In this document: in pieces, positions 7,422 to 15,569 of the stretch | Numbering within the stretch: position 1 is the first letter of the stretch | How the letters are laid out: every line of letters begins with the position of its first letter | Assembly (NCBI GenBank): GCA_025059775.1 | Contig: JANXCW010000018.1 | Coordinates: forward strand, 1-36,368 | Direction: 5' to 3' | DNA from: Armatimonadota bacterium | GTDB lineage: Bacteria; Sysuimicrobiota; Sysuimicrobiia; Sysuimicrobiales; Sysuimicrobiaceae | DNA: 36,368 nucleotides | Program-made: the position numbers and the translations under genes | The notes under the pieces: model-generated | What the model saw: the letters and a program-made list of their open reading frames with translations, nothing else | What the model was told of the DNA's origin: nothing | Database searches by the model: none

Positions 7422-9755
7422 ATGACGGGAGAGTGGACGTGGCTCGGGCGCCAGGTACGCCGCATCGAGGATCCCAAGCTCCTGCAGGGAAAGGGAGCTT
7501 ATCTGGATGACCTGAACCCGGCTGGGGTCCTCCACGTGGCCCTGGTCCGCAGCCTCCATGCCCACGCGCGGATCGTGGAGGTGGACACCTCGGAGGCCCT
7601 GCGCCAGCCGGGGGTCGTGGCGGTTCTCCTCGCTTCGGATCTCGGGATCCAGGACGTCCCAGTGATGGGGCCGCCTGGAACCCAGCCCGTCCCGCATCCC
7701 GTCCTGGCCCGGGAGGTGGTCCGGTACGTGGGGCAGCCCGTGGCCGCGGTGCTCGCGGAGAGCCGGGCTGCGGCGGAGGACGGGGCCGCGGCGGTCCGGG
7801 TGGCCTACGAGCCCCTGGAGGCGGTGGTGGATCCCCTGGAGGCTCTGGAAGGACGTCGGTTGGTGCATCCGCGTCTGGGGGACAACGTAGGCCTCCGGCT
7901 GAACATCCGACAGGGGGAAGTAGAGGAGGCATTCCGGAACGCCGCCCGGGTGATCCGCCAGCGGATGTGGAACCAGCGGCTGGCGGCAGCCCCCATGGAG
8001 CCGCGCGGCGTGCTAGCGGAGTGGGACGGAGTCCGGGAGCAGCTCACCGTATGGGCCTCCACGCAGCTGCCCCACAGTCTGCGGGACACCCTGGCGCGGG
8101 CCCTGAAACTGGATGCAACTCAGGTCCGGGTGATCACGCCGGACGTAGGTGGCGGGTTCGGCCTCAAACTCAACGCCTGCCCCGAGGACGTTCTGGTGGC
8201 ACACCTCGCACAGCGGTTGGGACGGCCGGTGAAGTGGGTAGAGCGGCGCAGCGAGAGTATGGTGGCGAGCGCCCACGGCCGGAGCCAGCTGTGTGACCTG
8301 GAGCTCGCCTGTGACCCGCGGGCGCGGGTGACCGGACTGCGGGCCCGCATCGTGGGGGACCTAGGGGCCTATGCGGTCACCACCACCCTGGTCATCGCCG
8401 GGATGACGGCCCGGATGCTCACGGGACCCTATCGCATCCCCGCGGTGGACATCGAGGTGGTAGGGGTATACACGAACAAGACACCCTCCGGGGCGTACCG
8501 GGGCGCGGGTCGTCCGGAGGCCACGTATTACCTGGAGCGAGGGATGGATCTCGTGGCCCGGGAGTTCGGCCTGGACCCCGCGGAGGTCCGGCGCCGCAAC
8601 CTCCTCCCCAAGGGCGCCTTCCCCTATCGCACGCCCACGGGCCTGCGGTACGACAGCGGCGACTACCACCAAGCCCTGCGGGTGCTTCTGGAGAAGGCGG
8701 AATATCCAAAGCTGCGGGCGGAGCAGGAGCGGGCTCGCCAGGAGGGACGGTACCTGGGGATCGGCCTCTCCACGTACGTGGAGATCTGTGCCTTCGGCTG
8801 GGAGTGGGCGAAGGTCCGCTTGAACGCGGACGGCACCGCCGTGGTGTTCACAGGAACCTCTCCCCACGGCCAGGGGGACGCCACGGGATTTGCCCAGATC
8901 ACGGCCGAGCGGCTGGGGATCGATCCCTACAAGGTGCGGGTGGTCCACGGGGACACCCTGGCCATCCCTGTGGGAGGAGGCACGGGAGGAAGCCGGACCC
9001 TGGTGGTGGGAGGGTCCGCTGTCCTGAAGGCCGCGGAGAAGGTGCGGCGCAAGCTCCTCCGCATCGCCGCGCATCTCCTGGAGGCCTCTGTGGGGGATCT
9101 GGAGCTGCAGGGAGGACGGGTATTCGTGCGGGGCGTCCCCGACCGATCCCTTCCCATCGCGGAGGTGGCGGCCGCGGCGTATCAGCCCATGCGCCTCCCG
9201 AAGGGGATGGAGCCCGGCCTGGAGGAATCGGCTACCTTCTCCATTCCCTCCAACACCTTCCCGTTCGGAGCCCACCTGTGCGTGGTGGAGGTGGACCGGG
9301 AGACGGGGGAGGTGTCCGTCCGCCGGTACGTGGCGGTAGATGATGTGGGCGTGATGATCAATCCGCTGCTCGTGGCGGGCCAGATCCAGGGAGGGATCGT
9401 TCAGGCGCTCGGGCAGGCCCTGCTGGAGGAGGTGGCGTACGGGTCGGACGGACAGCCCCTCGTCTCGAGCCTAGCGGACTACTCCATGCCCCGGGCCACG
9501 CACGTCCCGCCTCTGGAGCTGTACCACACCGTCACCCCTTCGCCCACAAATCCCCTGGGTGCCAAGGGGGTGGGGGAGTCCGGGACCATCGGAGGGACCC
9601 CGGCCTTCGTGAACGCGGTGGTGGATGCCTTGGCCCCCTTTGGGGTGCGGCACCTGGACATGCCCCTCCGACCAGAGAAGCTGTGGCGCATCCTCCAGCA
9701 GGCCTCCGTGGAGGGCCGGATGCCCGCCGTGGTGGGGTCCCCGAAGGGAACATGA
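7422..9755 (+). CDS. CoxL/xanthine dehydrogenase-family molybdenum-binding subunit (form II)
   Basis: Large molybdenum-cofactor subunit of the xanthine oxidase family, 777 residues, the usual CoxL length. The N-terminal hammerhead domain (VRRIEDPKLLQGKGAYLDD) is followed by the two cofactor domains. Visible motifs are GGGFGLKLNACPED, the active-site loop AYRGAGR (residues 358-364) and GVGESGTIGGTPA with the catalytic Glu719. The AYRGAGR loop is that of form-II enzymes; true CO dehydrogenase has a Cys-containing AYxCSFR loop, so CO oxidation is unlikely. These enzymes normally hydroxylate aldehydes or aromatic/heterocyclic carbons as a complex with a FAD subunit (CoxM) and a 2Fe-2S subunit (CoxS). 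Neither is found in this window, so the partners must be elsewhere or the subunit uses another acceptor. ATG 7422 has a GGAGAAGGGAG ribosome site. Confidence 0.93.
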   Translation: MTGEWTWLGRQVRRIEDPKLLQGKGAYLDDLNPAGVLHVALVRSLHAHARIVEVDTSEALRQPGVVAVLLASDLGIQDVPVMGPPGTQPVPHPVLAREVVRYVGQPVAAVLAESRAAAEDGAAAVRVAYEPLEAVVDPLEALEGRRLVHPRLGDNVGLRLNIRQGEVEEAFRNAARVIRQRMWNQRLAAAPMEPRGVLAEWDGVREQLTVWASTQLPHSLRDTLARALKLDATQVRVITPDVGGGFGLKLNACPEDVLVAHLAQRLGRPVKWVERRSESMVASAHGRSQLCDLELACDPRARVTGLRARIVGDLGAYAVTTTLVIAGMTARMLTGPYRIPAVDIEVVGVYTNKTPSGAYRGAGRPEATYYLERGMDLVAREFGLDPAEVRRRNLLPKGAFPYRTPTGLRYDSGDYHQALRVLLEKAEYPKLRAEQERARQEGRYLGIGLSTYVEICAFGWEWAKVRLNADGTAVVFTGTSPHGQGDATGFAQITAERLGIDPYKVRVVHGDTLAIPVGGGTGGSRTLVVGGSAVLKAAEKVRRKLLRIAAHLLEASVGDLELQGGRVFVRGVPDRSLPIAEVAAAAYQPMRLPKGMEPGLEESATFSIPSNTFPFGAHLCVVEVDRETGEVSVRRYVAVDDVGVMINPLLVAGQIQGGIVQALGQALLEEVAYGSDGQPLVSSLADYSMPRATHVPPLELYHTVTPSPTNPLGAKGVGESGTIGGTPAFVNAVVDALAPFGVRHLDMPLRPEKLWRILQQASVEGRMPAVVGSPKGT

Positions 9756-9789
9756 GGGCGGCGCGAATCCAGACCAGGAGGGCAAAGCG

Positions 9790-10872
9790 ATGAAGGCGGC
9801 GGTGCTCCAGGAACCCAAAAAGCCCCTGATGATCCAGGATATCGAGGTGGACGCGCCCGGTCCGCGGGAGGTGGTGGTGCGCACCGTGGCCGCGGGGGTA
9901 TGCCACAGCGACCTACACATTGCGGACGGAGATCTGCCCGCGCCCCTTCCTATGGTCCTGGGGCACGAGGCGGCGGGGGTGGTGGAGAAGGTGGGGAGCC
10001 TCGTGACCCGGGTGAGGCCGGGAGACCATGTGGTGGTCTGCGTGACCGCCTTCTGCGGACAGTGTAAGGAGTGCCTGACAGGGCACCTGAATCTCTGCCG
10101 TAGCCCCTACACGAAGCGGGATCCATCGGAGCCCCCGCGCCTGCGGCGCGATGGACAGGCGGTGAACCAGTTCGCGAACATCGGGGCCTTCGCGGAGCAG
10201 ATGCTGATCCACGAGAACGCGGTGGTGAAGATTCCCGACGATGTGCCCTTCGAGGCAGCCGCGCTGCTGAGCTGTGGGGTTCTGACGGGGGTAGGAGCTG
10301 TGTTCAATACTGCCAAGGTACAGCCGGGCAGCACCGTGGCGGTGTTCGGGTTGGGGGGAGTGGGAATCTCGGTGGTACAGGGGGCGCACCTGGCGGGGGC
10401 CCGTCGGATCATCGCGGTGGACATCCTGCCGCAGAAGCTGGAGATCGCAAGACGGTTCGGGGCCACGGACGTGGTGAACGCCTCCGAGGTAGATCCGGTG
10501 GAGGCTATCCTGAAGCTGACCGGCGAGGGGGTGGACTACTCGTTCGCCGTCGTCGGCTCTCCGAAAGTGTATCGGCAGTGCGTGGACTGCCTGGCACCCC
10601 TGGGCACCGCCACCATCATCGGGGTGCCCTCCATGACGGACACCCTTGAGCTGGAGCCGAGGCAGATCCTGCGGGAACGGCGCCTGCAGGGATCCGTCAT
10701 GGGATCCAATCGGTTCCCTGTGGACATCCCGCGGTACCTGGAGCTGTATCGGCAGGGGCGACTGAAGCTGGACGAGATGGTGAGCCGGAAGGCGGGGCTG
10801 GAGTCCGTGAACGAGAGCTTCGAGTGGATGCGCAGGGGGGAGGTGATCCGCACCGTCCTTACCTTCTCGTGA
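9790..10872 (+). CDS. Zinc-dependent alcohol dehydrogenase (MDR family), 1 of 3
   Basis: Medium-chain dehydrogenase, 360 residues. The catalytic-zinc region has GVCHSDLH with Cys38 and GHEAAG with His/Glu. The structural zinc site is CGQCKECLTGHLNLC, the four-cysteine lobe. The cofactor domain has GLGGVG. The insertion after the structural site (YTKRDPSEPPRLRRDGQAVNQFANIGAFAEQ) matches class-III-like/NDMA-dependent or MSMEG-type long-chain Zn-ADHs. It should oxidise a primary or secondary alcohol of the pathway to an aldehyde or ketone with NAD. An in-frame ATG at 9625 lies inside the CoxL gene; ATG 9790 is chosen because it aligns with family starts (MKAAVL) and follows AGGAGGGC. The aldehyde product could be the substrate of the CoxL-type enzyme upstream. 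Confidence 0.92.
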   Translation: MKAAVLQEPKKPLMIQDIEVDAPGPREVVVRTVAAGVCHSDLHIADGDLPAPLPMVLGHEAAGVVEKVGSLVTRVRPGDHVVVCVTAFCGQCKECLTGHLNLCRSPYTKRDPSEPPRLRRDGQAVNQFANIGAFAEQMLIHENAVVKIPDDVPFEAAALLSCGVLTGVGAVFNTAKVQPGSTVAVFGLGGVGISVVQGAHLAGARRIIAVDILPQKLEIARRFGATDVVNASEVDPVEAILKLTGEGVDYSFAVVGSPKVYRQCVDCLAPLGTATIIGVPSMTDTLELEPRQILRERRLQGSVMGSNRFPVDIPRYLELYRQGRLKLDEMVSRKAGLESVNESFEWMRRGEVIRTVLTFS

Positions 10873-10911
10873 AGGCGATAGACCGAGGCGAGGGGTGGTG
10901 GGTAAGGTACC

Positions 10912-11871
10912 ATGAGCACCTATATTTTGCGGAGGTTCCTGCAGTCCCTCCTGGTAGTCTGGCTGCTGAGTGTGGTGGTGTTCCTGCTCATGCGGCTCCT
11001 CCCCGGGGACCCCGTGCTCATGCTGATCACCGCGGAGGAGTTTGAGGCGGCCTCGGAGGAACGGCTCGCCCTCCTCCGGAAGGAGTTCGGGCTGGATCAA
11101 CCCCTCCCCGTTCAGTACGTGCGGTGGCTGTGGGGTCTGGTGACCCGGGGAGACCTGGGGACGTCCATCATCCAGCGGGTGGACGTACGGTCGGAGATCG
11201 CCAAGAGGCTGCCTATCTCCCTCCACATCGGGGTCACCGCGCTCGCGGTAGGGGGCGTGGTGGGAGTATTCCTGGGGATCATCAGTGCCCTGCGCCGGGG
11301 AACGTGGCTGGATACCCTCGTCACCTTCATCGCGAACATCGGCATCACCGCTCCCAGTTTCTGGCTGGCGATCCTCTTCATCTACATCTTCGGTCTCCGG
11401 CTCCGGTGGCTTCCCATTTTCGGGTACACCTCGCCCTTTGAGGACTTCTGGATGAGCTTCCGCCAGAGCGTGATGCCCGTGGTGGTGCTGGCCACCCTGC
11501 CCATGGCAGCCCTGGCCCGCCAGGCCCGGAGCAGCATGCTGGAGGTCCTGCGCCAGGACTACATCCGTACCGCGCGGGCCAAGGGCGTGATCGAGCGGCA
11601 GGTGATCTCCCGACACGCCCTCAAGAACGCCCTCATCCCCGTGGTCACCATCGCGGGACTGCTGTTGAACTTCGTCATCGGCGGAACCGTGGTGATCGAA
11701 ACCGTGTTCAACATCCCGGGACTGGGCCGGCTGGCGGTGGACAGTGTGGTGGCCAAGGACTACCCCGTGGTTCAGGGCTTCGCCCTGCTCACGGGCATCT
11801 CCACGACCATGATCACGCTTATGGTAGATTTGATGTACGGATTCCTGGACCCGAGGATTCGATATGGCTAG
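10912..11871 (+). CDS. ABC transporter permease, DppB/OppB family
   Basis: Inner-membrane permease of a peptide/nickel/opine-type importer, 319 residues. The N-terminus MSTYILRRFLQSLLVVWLLS begins the first membrane helix and is followed by the family motif RLLPGDPV. About five further hydrophobic helices follow (for example HIGVTALAVGGVVGVFLGII and FWLAILFIYIFGL). The cytoplasmic loop for the ATPase includes QARSSMLEVLRQDYIRTARAKG, the family's EAA-like region. It overlaps the DppC gene by 8 bases, the classic arrangement. The two binding proteins at 2638-5710 are its probable partners. No ATPase gene (DppD/DppF) occurs in the window. Confidence 0.95.
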   Translation: MSTYILRRFLQSLLVVWLLSVVVFLLMRLLPGDPVLMLITAEEFEAASEERLALLRKEFGLDQPLPVQYVRWLWGLVTRGDLGTSIIQRVDVRSEIAKRLPISLHIGVTALAVGGVVGVFLGIISALRRGTWLDTLVTFIANIGITAPSFWLAILFIYIFGLRLRWLPIFGYTSPFEDFWMSFRQSVMPVVVLATLPMAALARQARSSMLEVLRQDYIRTARAKGVIERQVISRHALKNALIPVVTIAGLLLNFVIGGTVVIETVFNIPGLGRLAVDSVVAKDYPVVQGFALLTGISTTMITLMVDLMYGFLDPRIRYG

Positions 11872-12754
11872 AGTGGCGGAGTGGACGGCGGTCGCACGGC
11901 CGGCGCGGGGGGTGGTCAGTGCCAGGGTCCGGCGGGTCCTCTTCTCGCGTCCTCTGGTGGTGTTCGGGCTCGTGGTGGTGGGGATGTTCCTTGCCTCGGC
12001 CCTCTTCGCGCCCCTGCTGGCTCCCTACGATCCATACGCCCAGGACCTCCGCAACGTCCTCCAGCGGCCTAGTGCGGAGCACTGGCTGGGGACGGACGCC
12101 CTGGGGCGGGACGTCCTGAGCCGGCTCATCTACGGAGCCAGGACCTCCCTCATCGTCGCGGTGGGGGCGGTTCTCATGGGAGGGGCGGCGGGGGTGATCC
12201 TGGGGCTCATCGCCGGATTCGTAGGGGGGAGAATCGGGGTGTTCATCATGCGGTGTATGGACGCCCTCATGGCCATGCCGCCCCTCGTGTTCACCCTGGT
12301 CATCACCTCCCTCCTGGGTGCCGGGGTCCGGAACGTGATGGTGGCACTCGCGGTGGCCTTCATCCCGGGGTACACCCGGCTGACCTTCGGGCAGACCCTT
12401 TCCGTGAAGGAGAACGAGTACGTGCTCGCAGCCCGGGCCCTGGGGGCCAGCACAAGCCGCATCATGTTCCGCCACATCCTCCCCAACTGTCTTTCGCCCC
12501 TCATCGTGCAGGCGAGCCTGAGCCTCGGGGGGGCCATGCTCATCGAGGGGAGCCTGAGCTTCCTCGGGGTGGGGATCAAACCCCCTACCCCCGCGTGGGG
12601 ATCCATGGTGCTGGAGGGGTATCGGTTCCTCACCAGCTTCCCCATCCTCTCCCTCGCACCGGGTCTGGCGCTGATGATCGTGGTGTTCGCCTTCAATATG
12701 GTGGGGGACGGGATCCGGGACGCCCTGGATCCGAGACTCCGTGGGGTCGTGTGA
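11864..12754 (+). CDS. ABC transporter permease, DppC/OppC family
   Basis: Second inner-membrane permease, 296 residues, paired with the DppB-like protein. After an N-terminal cytoplasmic segment and first helix (VVFGLVVVGMFLASALFAPL), the family hallmarks LLAPYDPYAQDL and GTDALGRDVLSRLIYGARTS are present. The EAA-type loop is in the AARALGASTSRIMFRHILPN region, where the transporter ATPase docks. The C-terminus (GDGIRDALDPRLRG) is typical. ATG 11864 lies inside the end of the DppB gene (8-base overlap), so the two are translationally coupled. Energising ATPases must be encoded elsewhere or shared with another transporter. Confidence 0.95.
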   Translation: MARVAEWTAVARPARGVVSARVRRVLFSRPLVVFGLVVVGMFLASALFAPLLAPYDPYAQDLRNVLQRPSAEHWLGTDALGRDVLSRLIYGARTSLIVAVGAVLMGGAAGVILGLIAGFVGGRIGVFIMRCMDALMAMPPLVFTLVITSLLGAGVRNVMVALAVAFIPGYTRLTFGQTLSVKENEYVLAARALGASTSRIMFRHILPNCLSPLIVQASLSLGGAMLIEGSLSFLGVGIKPPTPAWGSMVLEGYRFLTSFPILSLAPGLALMIVVFAFNMVGDGIRDALDPRLRGVV

Positions 12755-12765
12755 GGAGGACGTAC

Positions 12766-13791
12766 ATGCGGGCGGTGGTGATCCGGGAGCACGGGGGGCC
12801 GGAGGTGCTGCGGCTGGAGGAAGTCCCGGTCCCCGAGGTACCTCCCGGCCACGTTCGGGTGCGAATCCGGGCCGCGGCCATGAACCATCTCGACCTGTGG
12901 GTGCGTCGCGGGCCCGCGGGGCGGTGGCCCCTTCCCCTCATCCTTGGCTCCGATGGTGCGGGCGTGGTGGACGCGGTGGGAGAAGGCGTGCGTGCGGTGC
13001 AGGTGGGAGATGAAGTGGCCCTGAGCCCTGGGGTTTCCTGCGGGCAGTGTCCCGCATGCATCCGGGGGACCGATAACCTCTGTCCCCACTACGGGCTACT
13101 GGGTGCCCGACGAGACGGGACGAATGCGGAGTTCGTGGTGGTCCCCGCGGTGAACGTGCTCCCAAAGCCCGCGAACCTCACCTTCGAGGAAGCGGCCGCC
13201 TTCCCCCTGGTGTTCCTCACCGCGTGGAACATGCTGGTGACCCAGGCCCGCGTGCGCCCCGGAGAGGAGGTGGTGATCTGGGGAGCCGGGAGCGGGGTCG
13301 GCAGCGCGGGCATCCAGATCGCCAAGGCCCACCATGCGCGGGTGATCGCCATCGCGGGGGACGACTGGAAGCTGGAGCGGGCCCGTGCGTTGGGGGCGGA
13401 TGAGGTCATCAACTACAAACGGGAGGACGTGGCGGAGCGGGTCCGGGAACTCACGGGCGGCAGGGGGGCGGATGTGGTTTTCGACCACGTGGGCGCGGCC
13501 ACGTGGGAGGTGAGCCTCCGCAGCCTCCGGCGCGGAGGACGCCTCGTGCTGTGCGGGGCCACCACGGGATCCGTGGTGCAGACGGACATCCGGTACATCT
13601 TCGGCAAGGCGGTGACCGTGTACGGGACGTACATGGGCGGGAAGGGGGAGCTGTGGGAGCTGTTGCCGCTCATCGAGCGAGGCGTCCTCAGACCCGTGGT
13701 GGACCGGGTGTTCCCGCTCTCCGAGGTGCGGGAGGCGCACGCGTTTCTGGAGTCCGGCCAGCAGTTCGGGAAGGTCGTCCTCGTGCCCTGA
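12766..13791 (+). CDS. Zinc-type alcohol dehydrogenase / quinone oxidoreductase-like (MDR), 2 of 3
   Basis: Medium-chain reductase, 341 residues. MRAVVIREHGGPEVLRLEEV is the typical start of quinone-oxidoreductase-like MDR enzymes. The catalytic-zinc cysteine is absent (NHLDLWVR where ADHs have GxCHSD), and GHE is replaced by GSDGAG. The structural-zinc lobe CGQCPACIRGTDNLC is kept. The cofactor domain has WGAGSGVGSAGIQIAK, close to the AxxGVG pattern of NADPH-using members. It may reduce an enone or quinone, or act on an alcohol without catalytic zinc. ATG 12766 is preceded by TGAGGAGGA, which overlaps the DppC stop region; an in-frame ATG at 12253 lies inside the permease gene and is rejected. 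Confidence 0.9.
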   Translation: MRAVVIREHGGPEVLRLEEVPVPEVPPGHVRVRIRAAAMNHLDLWVRRGPAGRWPLPLILGSDGAGVVDAVGEGVRAVQVGDEVALSPGVSCGQCPACIRGTDNLCPHYGLLGARRDGTNAEFVVVPAVNVLPKPANLTFEEAAAFPLVFLTAWNMLVTQARVRPGEEVVIWGAGSGVGSAGIQIAKAHHARVIAIAGDDWKLERARALGADEVINYKREDVAERVRELTGGRGADVVFDHVGAATWEVSLRSLRRGGRLVLCGATTGSVVQTDIRYIFGKAVTVYGTYMGGKGELWELLPLIERGVLRPVVDRVFPLSEVREAHAFLESGQQFGKVVLVP

Positions 13792-13821
13792 GGGGTTCAC
13801 GGCGGCAGAGGGAGGTGGGAA

Positions 13822-14886
13822 GTGCAGGCCGCGGTGATGGTGGGGTTCCGGGAGCCGCTGGTGGTTCAGCATCTCCCGGATCCTGAGCCGGGTCCCACGG
13901 ATGCGGTGGTGCGGGTGTACGCGTGCGGGATCTGCCGTACGGATTGGCATGTGTGGCAGGGGGACTGGGGGTGGCTGGGCAGGACCCCGAGTCTTCCCGT
14001 GGTGCCCGGGCACGAGCTGGCAGGCGTGGTGGAGGCGGTGGGGAAGGAAGTTGTGTCCTTCCGTCCGGGAGACCGGGTGACCGTACCCTTCCACATCTCC
14101 TGTGGCAGGTGCGAGTACTGCTCCGCCGGCCGTTCCAACCTGTGCCTGACGGGAGGCGGGCTCGGGGTACGTCGCAACGGCGGGTACGCGGAGAGGGTCC
14201 TGATCCCGGAGGCGGATGTGAATCTGTTGCGCCTTCCGGAGAACGTCGGCTTCGTGAGCGCGGCCGCGTTGGGCTGCCGGTACATGACCGCCTACCACGG
14301 GATTGTGGATCGGGCCCAGCTGCGGCCCGGGGAGTGGGTGGCGATCTTCGGCGTGGGCGGGGTGGGGCTCAGCGCGGTGCAGATCGCAAGCGCCCTCGGA
14401 GCGCGCCCCATCGCGGTGGACATCCGGGAGGACAAGCTGGAGAAGGCGCGAGCGGAGGGCGCGGTGGCCGCGGTGAACGCCGCGCGCGAGGACCCCGTGG
14501 AAGCGATCCGCCAGCTCACGGACGGCGGGGCGGACATCACCGTGGAGGCCCTGGGTGCCGCGGAGACCACGGTGCCCGCGGTCCTGGCCCTGCGGCGCGG
14601 GGGACGCCACGTGCAGATCGGCCTCACCAGCCAGAAGGAGCAGGGAAGGGTCTCCATTCCCGTGGACTACCTGGTGCGGTATGAGATCTCCTTCCTCGGG
14701 AGCTTCGGCTGTCCCGTGGCAAGCCATCGGGGTCTGTTGAACCTGGTGGCCATGGGAAGAGTGGATCCCGGTCGGCTCGTGACCCGGACCGTATCCCTTC
14801 AGGAATCCACCCAGGTCCTGCAGGCCATGAGTGAATTCGGGACCCTGGGGTTTCATGTGATCGTACCCGGAGGGGGAGAACCGTGA
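13822..14886 (+). CDS. Zinc-dependent alcohol dehydrogenase (MDR family), 3 of 3
   Basis: A 354-residue zinc alcohol dehydrogenase starting with GTG 13822 behind AGAGGGAGGTGGG. Catalytic-zinc residues are in GICRTDWHV and GHELAG; the structural zinc lobe is CGRCEYCSAGRSNLC. The nucleotide fold has FGVGGVGLSAVQIA, and Asp (IAVDIRED) at the end of beta-2 indicates NAD. It is of the AdhP / alcohol-dehydrogenase-catalytic-domain type, distinct from the two other MDR proteins in the operon. The final GTGA overlaps the start of the isochorismatase-fold gene, so the two are coupled. A third, different alcohol dehydrogenase in one operon suggests several alcohol/carbonyl steps, or substrates of several sizes. 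Confidence 0.92.
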   Translation: MQAAVMVGFREPLVVQHLPDPEPGPTDAVVRVYACGICRTDWHVWQGDWGWLGRTPSLPVVPGHELAGVVEAVGKEVVSFRPGDRVTVPFHISCGRCEYCSAGRSNLCLTGGGLGVRRNGGYAERVLIPEADVNLLRLPENVGFVSAAALGCRYMTAYHGIVDRAQLRPGEWVAIFGVGGVGLSAVQIASALGARPIAVDIREDKLEKARAEGAVAAVNAAREDPVEAIRQLTDGGADITVEALGAAETTVPAVLALRRGGRHVQIGLTSQKEQGRVSIPVDYLVRYEISFLGSFGCPVASHRGLLNLVAMGRVDPGRLVTRTVSLQESTQVLQAMSEFGTLGFHVIVPGGGEP

Positions 14887-15527
14887 CGCTGGCGGAGAAG
14901 GTCCGGCCCGGGCACACCGCGCTCGTGGTGATCGACATGCAGAACGACTTCTGCCACCCGGAAGGCGCCTGGGGGAAGCTGGGGATGTCCCTGGAGGCCA
15001 CGCACCGGATGCTCCCACGGCTGGAATCCCTCCTCAGGCATGCGCGGGCCGCGGGGGTACAGGTGGTGTTCGTGGGGACGCACTACCTCCCGGAGGTGCT
15101 CACCCCCGTGTGGACGGAGCGCCGCGAGCACCGACGTCGGGTTCCCATGCTGCGACCCGGGACGTGGGGCGCGGAGTTCGTCCTCCCGCCGGAGCCGCAG
15201 GACTTCGTGGTGTACAAGCACCGGTACAGCGCGTTTCACGGGACTTCCCTCGATCTCGTGCTGCGGGGTCGGGGGATCCAAACGGTGGTGCTCACGGGGA
15301 CCGTGACCAACGTGTGCGTGGAGACCACGGCGCGGGATGCCTGTCAGCGGGAGTACTACGTGGTGGTAGTGGAGGACTGCTGCTCAGCCCTCTCCGAGGA
15401 GGATCACCGGGTGGCCCTTCGGAATGTGGACCGCTACTTCGGGGAGGTGGTGTCCTCGGAGGCGCTCCGTCAGGCATGGGGTGCGGTGGCCCCCGTGGAC
15501 TCCTCCGTGGCCTTGCCCGGGGGGTGA
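14883..15527 (+). CDS. Isochorismatase-fold cysteine hydrolase
   Basis: A 214-residue hydrolase of the isochorismatase / N-carbamoylsarcosine amidohydrolase / nicotinamidase superfamily. The catalytic triad is visible: Asp18 (VVIDMQNDF), Lys112 (YKHRYSAF) and nucleophile Cys145 (TGTVTNVCVETTARDA). The cis-peptide region before the cysteine (GTVTN) is intact. Family members split amides, carbamates or ureido groups (RutB, biuret hydrolase, carbamoylsarcosine amidase). Its presence here suggests the degraded compound, or an intermediate, is an amide or carbamate. Start GTG 14883 overlaps the upstream stop by four bases. It is the last gene of the catabolic run. Confidence 0.92.
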   Translation: MTLAEKVRPGHTALVVIDMQNDFCHPEGAWGKLGMSLEATHRMLPRLESLLRHARAAGVQVVFVGTHYLPEVLTPVWTERREHRRRVPMLRPGTWGAEFVLPPEPQDFVVYKHRYSAFHGTSLDLVLRGRGIQTVVLTGTVTNVCVETTARDACQREYYVVVVEDCCSALSEEDHRVALRNVDRYFGEVVSSEALRQAWGAVAPVDSSVALPGG

Positions 15528-15546
15528 GCCCTCTTAGATCTCACCC
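15522..15546 (+). terminator. Hairpin at end of catabolic operon, possible terminator
   Basis: GGGTGAG (15522-15528) and CTCACCC (15540-15546) are a perfect 7-bp inverted repeat with an 11-base loop, overlapping the stop codon of the isochorismatase-fold gene. There is no T-run after it, so it is not a standard intrinsic terminator. It marks the change from catabolic to housekeeping genes and may slow or stop transcription, or protect the 3' end. Confidence 0.35.
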
Positions 15547-15569
15547 TGTGCTCGGTCCCGCAAATTTCC

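Noticed and set aside
5664-7868. 734-codon open frame on the - strand across the selenoprotein
   Set aside because: Antisense shadow produced by high GC at third positions; no family motif, while both + strand genes are clear family members.
7422-9755. Aerobic carbon monoxide dehydrogenase
   Set aside because: The active-site loop is AYRGAGR, not the Cys-containing loop of true CO dehydrogenase, and CoxM and CoxS are missing.
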